The notes under the pieces are model-generated. The model was not told where the DNA came from. It saw nothing but the letters and a program-made list of their open reading frames with translations, and made no database searches. Positions 16,010 to 19,117 of a DNA stretch of 19,117 nucleotides are shown one piece after another. Position numbers and translations under genes: made by a program. Location: contig PLMF01000413.1 of NCBI GenBank assembly GCA_003142355.1, positions 1-19,117 of the forward strand, read 5' to 3'. Within the stretch, counting starts at the first letter, position 1. Every line of letters begins with the position of its first letter. Source of the DNA: Bryobacterales bacterium (GTDB lineage Bacteria > Acidobacteriota > Terriglobia > Bryobacterales > Bryobacteraceae).

Positions 16010-16477
16010 TTACGCTTTCTCTCCGAATACCTGCTTTACCATTGGTTCTTGGAAGTAGCCGAGCAACCGGTCGCTGTCGCACGCCACTTCTTCCGGCCAC
16101 TGGGTTTCCTCCAATGTCCGTTCCAGCAGCAGAATCACCATGGAAAAATCGCCGCAGAACCAGTCATAAAACTCCCTCAGACCCACCGCATACCTCGCCA
16201 GGAGACCGATTGACGTGACAACGAGAACCACCCGCATTCCAGAGCCAGTAGGAATGGCCTGGAGTCGCGTCGACAACGCGCTAACCAGGAACTGCCGTGT
16301 TTCTTCGTCATCCATTGGCAGTTTGTCTTCGTCAAAAAGGTCGAGAAGGTCGAGGGTTGCATGATGAACTGGCCCTAAGAGTTTTGCCAAGGCGGTTTCT
16401 GTGCCGACCCACAACACGACCTCCTTTTCCCAGGTTCGCTGCTCGACCAGCGACTTCAACTCAGCAGGTGGTTTCAT
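16010..16477 (-). CDS. Small BREX-operon protein in the BrxB/BrxF position
   Basis: 155 aa. It starts at an ATG that overlaps the upstream stop (ATGA), and its stop lies 2 bases before the ATPase start. An alternating hydrophobic strand KEVVLWVGTE (18-27) is followed by an acidic helix (TLDLLDLFDEDKLP). A second strand MRVVLVVTSIGLLARY (81-96) and a third FSMVILLLER (111-120) follow. The pattern is of a degenerate P-loop-like Rossmann core: the WVGTETALAK stretch sits where a Walker A would be but has no GxxGK(T/S). In type 1 this slot holds BrxB (DUF1788, about 200 aa); in type 3 the small gene before brxC is BrxF, a P-loop protein of about this size. A nucleotide-binding-dead BrxF relative is the best guess; BrxB is the alternative. 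Position and coupling make a role in the BREX complex likely. Confidence 0.75.
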   Translation of the reverse strand: MKPPAELKSLVEQRTWEKEVVLWVGTETALAKLLGPVHHATLDLLDLFDEDKLPMDDEETRQFLVSALSTRLQAIPTGSGMRVVLVVTSIGLLARYAVGLREFYDWFCGDFSMVILLLERTLEETQWPEEVACDSDRLLGYFQEPMVKQVFGEKA

Positions 16478-17373
16478 AGCCGGGCCTTCCGGATCAAGAG
16501 CTCATTCAGGGAATAGCATGTCGTCACCTGTTCAAGCTGGTCGGCGACGATGTATTTTCCAATGAGCTTGGCGGCATCTGCTTCACGCATGACCGCCCTA
16601 ACCGAATCCTCAGATTTATATCCGAGGTATTTCCAGAATGGATGGGACAAAATACGACTGATCTCGACAGTGCGCGGCCCCTCCGCGGCGAAAAGGTAAT
16701 GAACCAAGATGAGGGTCGAGGTCTTGTTTGGGACAAGGCTATTCAATCTGTCAGGCTTTCCCCGCTCGCGGGCGAGAAACCCAAGGCGCATGAGGTTCGA
16801 TTTTAGGCGTTCTTGCGTCTTTGGCGGAGGATCTTGACCCAGAGTACTTCGGAGTACCCGATCAAAGTACGTGGCCGGGATCAGCATCCCGTTCTCTAAG
16901 GGAAACAGAGCGGATTCCACACACATCCCGACAATTGGCTCGGCTGTCAAATAGAGGTACCGGAGGATGTCGGACTCAATCTGTTCGTCTTCGTAGGCGA
17001 TCCAAACCCGGCGGGTCAGGCAATCGATGTCGCCGGGAAAGAACCACCGTATGACAGATTGTGCGTACCGGGTCCGCGTCTCCAGGCTGTTCTGCCCAAA
17101 CTGCGCCACCAGAAGCCGCTGAAGGTCATCCAGTGACGTGGCATTTGCCGAGAGCTTGGCAGCTTCGAGGCCTTCTTTAAACAGGAGGTCCTGCAAAGAC
17201 TTGCGCTCGGATGCATTCCCCTTCGCGCCATGCCGGTGCGCACGATCAAAAGCCGTCGCCAGAAGTGCGGACTGATCCGCACCTGGGATTTCGCCGGGAG
17301 TATCTGGCCACAAAGATGACTGGCCGGCGTTTCGCGGTCCGTCTTCCGGCGGTGTTTTCGAGTGATCGCTCAT
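16474..17373 (-). CDS. brxA: BrxA-like (DUF1819-like) first protein of the BREX operon
   Basis: 299 aa from the ATG at 17373 (MSDHSKTPPED); a GTG at 17436 would add 21 residues. Neither start has a good Shine-Dalgarno. The N-terminal 45 residues are Pro/Gly-rich and probably disordered. The body reads as helical, with segments LETRTRYAQSVIRWFFPG (97-114), RRVWIAYEDEQIESDILRYL (121-140), a winged-helix-like ERLKSNLMRLGFLARERG (188-205), and a conserved-looking tail ILSHPFWKYLGY and DQLEQVTTCYS. This succession of an R-x-R-Y/F segment, helical middle and winged helix fits BrxA, a small DNA-binding BREX protein of about 200 aa. This one is longer at both ends. First gene of the operon; its stop overlaps the next start as ATGA. 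Assignment rests on position and pattern, not on a decisive motif. Confidence 0.7.
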   Translation of the reverse strand: MSDHSKTPPEDGPRNAGQSSLWPDTPGEIPGADQSALLATAFDRAHRHGAKGNASERKSLQDLLFKEGLEAAKLSANATSLDDLQRLLVAQFGQNSLETRTRYAQSVIRWFFPGDIDCLTRRVWIAYEDEQIESDILRYLYLTAEPIVGMCVESALFPLENGMLIPATYFDRVLRSTLGQDPPPKTQERLKSNLMRLGFLARERGKPDRLNSLVPNKTSTLILVHYLFAAEGPRTVEISRILSHPFWKYLGYKSEDSVRAVMREADAAKLIGKYIVADQLEQVTTCYSLNELLIRKARL

Positions 17374-17477
17374 ATTCAGGCGCCCAAACCGGCGCTGCGA
17401 GCCGGGTGGTCTTGGGCGGAGTTCTTGCGCGCGCACATAGCTATAATCCCAACGCTTTCAACGGGTTGTGAGTTCGA

Positions 17478-17516
17478 TCTGCCAGACACGCTGTCCAGAA
17501 CTTTAAGTATGGCAGA
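17478..17516. repeat. Inverted repeat upstream of the BREX operon (possible operator)
   Basis: TCTGCCA (17478-17484) and TGGCAGA (17510-17516) are exact inverted copies 25 bases apart. A nested GACA-CGC-TGTC dyad (17485-17495) lies next to the left arm. The site is about 105 bases upstream of the preferred brxA start. It could be a regulator-binding dyad or the scar of an insertion-sequence end; the sequence alone does not decide. Confidence 0.4.
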
Positions 17517-17850
17517 CTGAAGCGCCGATGGGGTATGCGAATGGACACTTCGTGACTTCGCCTGATAGCGGCCTAATGGGGGTCGCGACAGTTGGGGGGG
17601 CGGCAGAAAATGCGTGGGGACGTTTCAATCGTGTTGGACTGCTGGGGGGAGTCGCCGGCGATCTCATTCGCACGGCGCGCCGCCGGAGGCGAACACATAA
17701 CTGCACGTCGACAAAAGATAGCCGAAGCACTTTTCTGGGCGCCTCTAGTCTACTTTCCGGGCAGGGAATGGCCGCGCCTTTCGCACACACACTTGGCCCT
17801 TGTTGCGCCCCGGCGCGGCGGGACGGCTTGTCATACCCAGGCGGGGGGTT

Positions 17851-17872
17851 CCGGCGCGACGGCCCGCGCCGG
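17851..17872. repeat. Perfect GC-rich hairpin, REP-like
   Basis: CCGGCGCG and CGCGCCGG flank a 6-base loop (ACGGCC). The same CCGGCGCGG half-site occurs 40 bases upstream (17810-17818). There is only a TTT after the plus-strand arm, so it is a weak terminator at best. A REP-like palindrome is an alternative. Confidence 0.5.
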
Positions 17873-17906
17873 TTTGGGACCAGTTCCTCGCTGGCCATTT
17901 GCCCGC

Positions 17907-17927
17907 ACTGGGGGGAAACTGGGGGAA
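17907..17927 (+). repeat. Tandem G-rich direct repeat
   Basis: ACTGGGGGGAA is followed immediately by ACTGGGGGAA, two adjacent copies differing by one G. They lie 17 bases before the GGGTAA array and may belong to the same boundary structure. Confidence 0.5.
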
Positions 17928-17944
17928 CTCAGGCGTCCACGTTT

Positions 17945-17970
17945 GGGTAAATTCGGGTAAGGATGGGTAA
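17945..17970 (+). repeat. Three GGGTAA direct repeats at exact 10-bp period
   Basis: GGGTAA occurs at 17945, 17955 and 17965, separated by 4-base variable spacers, so all copies fall on the same helix face. The array sits about 85 bases beyond the tRNA-Asn 3' end. Such phased short repeats resemble protein-binding arrays (integrase arm sites, iterons); which protein is unknown. Confidence 0.6.
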
Positions 17971-18053
17971 AGATTTGAAACAGCCCTGGCTTGGGCGCAG
18001 TGCGGCAACTGGCGTGTTCAGTAGGGGATACGTTGAAACTAAAGGACTTAATC

Positions 18054-18128
<75 letters not shown>

Positions 18129-18144
18129 GCAGTGGTGTACTCTC

Positions 18145-18174
18145 ATTAAAACAGACGCCCGGACGAAGTGTCAA
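18145..18174 (-). promoter_or_regulatory. Sigma-70-type promoter of tRNA-Asn
   Basis: Minus strand: perfect -35 TTGACA (18169-18174), 18-base spacer, -10 TTTAAT (18145-18150, one mismatch to consensus). Transcription would begin about 7-10 bases before the mature tRNA 5' end at 18128. It is the strongest promoter seen in the window. Confidence 0.8.
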
Positions 18175-18199
18175 ATCTCTCGCGCCGCGCGCGCCCTGG

Positions 18200-18751
18200 T
18201 CAAATCATCTCGTTGAGCAGCTCGGGACGCGGGCGCGGGATCACTACCTTGTTCACCAGCAGGCCCTTCTGGCCCACCACCTGCGCGGCGGCGTCTACCG
18301 CGCTCTCCACCGCCGCTACGTCCCCTGTCAACGTCACGAACGCCTTCCCCCCGAGCGCCATTGCCAGGCGGATTTCGATCAGTTGCACGTTGGCCGTCTT
18401 CACCGCGGCGTCCGCGCCTTCAATCAGCGAGGCCACCGAGAATGATTCCACGATGCCGAGCGCTTCCAGCGCCTCAATCTTCGTCGCGCCGCTGATGGCC
18501 GGGAATACCGATTCGTGCAGGTTCGGAATCACGAACGAGTCGATCACCGAAAACTTGCCCGCGCTCACACCCGCCGAAACCGCCGCCTGCACCGCGCCCA
18601 CCTCGCCCCGCACCATCACCATGTATTTGCCGGAGCAAATCGAACGCGCCAGCACCATTTCCACGGCCGCCGCCTTCAGCATCGCGTCGCTCGCCTGGAA
18701 CCCGGCGGCGATGCTCGACAGCTCGATCAAACCGATTGAATTGTTCGCCAT
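18200..18751 (-). CDS. pduT: Bacterial microcompartment shell protein, tandem-BMC (BMC-T), PduT-like
   Basis: 183 aa with two BMC domains: residues about 4-90 (SIGLIELSSIAAGFQASDAM) and 97-180 (ALGIVESFSVASLIEGADAA). Proteins of this type form pseudohexameric trimers in the shell of metabolosomes. The sequence tracks PduT closely, including ARSICSGKY with a Cys at position 39, where PduT has the Cys that ligates a [4Fe-4S] cluster at the trimer pore, and the C-terminal NKVVIPRPRPEL. It starts 3 bases after the stop of the upstream PduS-like gene. PduT and PduS are thought to pass electrons across the shell. This gene appears to be the last of its operon, with tRNA-Asn about 70 bases downstream. 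The substrate of the compartment cannot be told from this window. Confidence 0.93.
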   Translation of the reverse strand: MANNSIGLIELSSIAAGFQASDAMLKAAAVEMVLARSICSGKYMVMVRGEVGAVQAAVSAGVSAGKFSVIDSFVIPNLHESVFPAISGATKIEALEALGIVESFSVASLIEGADAAVKTANVQLIEIRLAMALGGKAFVTLTGDVAAVESAVDAAAQVVGQKGLLVNKVVIPRPRPELLNEMI

Positions 18752-18754
18752 CGC

Positions 18755-19117
18755 TTATGCCACAATCTCGACGCACTCCGGCGTCACCTTCCGCACTTTG
18801 CCGTCGATGCTCGCGTGCACGTGCGCGCCCAGCTTGGAATCTTCCACGCGCCCCACCACCTGTCCCCGCTTCACCTTGGCGCCTTCCTCGACCACCGGCA
18901 CGGCGGGCTGTCCGGTATGCTGGAGCATCTTGATGCGCACCGCCACCGGGCGGCATTCCACTTCCTGGAACGGCGTGGCCTGCTCGTATTCTTCAATCTG
19001 CAACCGGCGCCGCAATTGCGAAAGCGGCACCCGCCGGTACTCCTTCATCGGGTGCACCTCCACCGGCCGGGTCTGCCCAAACTTCAGCCCGGCCGCGCGC
19101 CGGTCCTGCTTGCCCTG
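18755..19117 (-). CDS. pduS: PduS/RnfC-like electron-transfer flavoprotein, C-terminal part
   Basis: The frame is open to the window edge, so only the last 120 residues are visible; the GTG/ATG codons near 19063 are internal. The visible part has KEYRRVPLSQLRRRL, a segment typical of the region after the iron-sulfur domain of PduS. Next comes a barrel-sandwich-hybrid tail (VVEEGAKVKRGQVVGRVED, then HASIDGKVRKVTPECVEI), as found in PduS and RnfC. PduS is an Fe-S/flavin protein that reduces cobalamin or otherwise handles electrons in B12-dependent microcompartments. Adjacent to a PduT-like shell protein, its proposed shell partner. The stop lies 3 bases before the next start. Confidence 0.85.
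   Translation of the reverse strand, partial: QGKQDRRAAGLKFGQTRPVEVHPMKEYRRVPLSQLRRRLQIEEYEQATPFQEVECRPVAVRIKMLQHTGQPAVPVVEEGAKVKRGQVVGRVEDSKLGAHVHASIDGKVRKVTPECVEIVA

Larger units (their letters stand above)
17437..18053. other. Intergenic region between the BREX operon and tRNA-Asn: no convincing gene
   Basis: About 620 bases. Several frames are open on both strands, but none has a ribosome site, a recognisable domain or a plausible composition. The region presumably holds the BREX promoter, but I see no good -35/-10 pair: the best is TTGAAA (minus strand, 17456-17461), 8 bases from ATTATA. It contains a TCTGCCA/TGGCAGA inverted repeat, a GC hairpin with a nearby half-copy, two ACTGGGGG(G)AA repeats and three GGGTAA repeats, all listed separately. 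The mixture suggests a recombination-worn boundary, possibly with decayed mobile DNA, rather than a gene. Confidence 0.5.

Noticed and set aside
16008..16100. Upstream start for the large ATPase at 16100
   Set aside because: It would overlap the 155-aa gene by 90 bases. The ATG at 16007 has a GGAG ribosome site and starts a typical N-terminus.
17456..17461. TTGAAA as the -35 of a BREX promoter
   Set aside because: The only -10-like hexamer nearby (ATTATA) is 8 bases away; at 16-18 bases there is only a poor TATGTG-like match.
17503..17960. Three overlapping open frames on both strands (17528-17950 +, 17592-17960 +, 17898-17503 -) as possible genes
   Set aside because: No ribosome sites, no recognisable domains, low-complexity Arg/Gly/Pro composition, mutually overlapping. 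The GC-rich sequence keeps frames open by chance.

Overview
The window looks like a piece of a GC-rich bacterial chromosome. The phage-like proteins, the style of the exported proteins and the adjacent microcompartment genes would fit an acidobacterium (Bryobacterales/Solibacter-like). That assignment is inference; nothing in the window proves the taxon.

There are four zones. (1) 1-4668, plus strand: a compact, overlapping run of phage- or tail-like accessory genes. It holds the 3' part of a large modular protein with repeated beads and a possible TIM-barrel end, an exported protein with a phage-type GTAW motif, an exported HExxH protein, a twin CxCGxCRxC protein and a one-helix membrane protein. 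(2) 17373-4707, minus strand: a six-gene, tightly coupled operon that I read as a BREX-family anti-phage system. In transcription order: BrxA-like protein, a 155-aa small protein, BrxC/PglY-like giant P-loop ATPase, N6-adenine-type DNA methyltransferase, PglZ phosphatase-fold protein, and a BrxL AAA+ protein. (3) 17437-18053: about 0.6 kb with no convincing gene but with short repeats, followed by tRNA-Asn(GTT) with a near-consensus promoter. (4) 18200-19117, minus strand: the end of a bacterial microcompartment operon, with the C-terminus of a PduS/RnfC-like protein and a PduT-like tandem-BMC shell protein.

The main point of interest is the BREX operon. Its order (A, small, C, methylase, Z, L) copies canonical type 1, but the parts do not. 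The methyltransferase has the motif order and size of the DUF1156/PglXI type used in type 3 rather than the ~1200-aa PglX. The 'BrxB' slot is a 155-aa protein with no visible P-loop. The BrxL ends after the AAA+ module, with no Lon-type protease domain. No helicase (BrxH), kinase (PglW) or PAPS-reductase (BrxP) gene is present between the first and last genes. It therefore reads as a mosaic or divergent BREX subtype.

The geometry suggests an integrated element. The tRNA-Asn 3' end faces the BREX operon, three exactly 10-bp-spaced GGGTAA repeats lie about 85 bp beyond it, and phage-like genes run toward the operon from the other side. BREX could be cargo at the tRNA-proximal end of a prophage or island. 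No integrase or second att copy is seen inside the window, so this remains a hypothesis.
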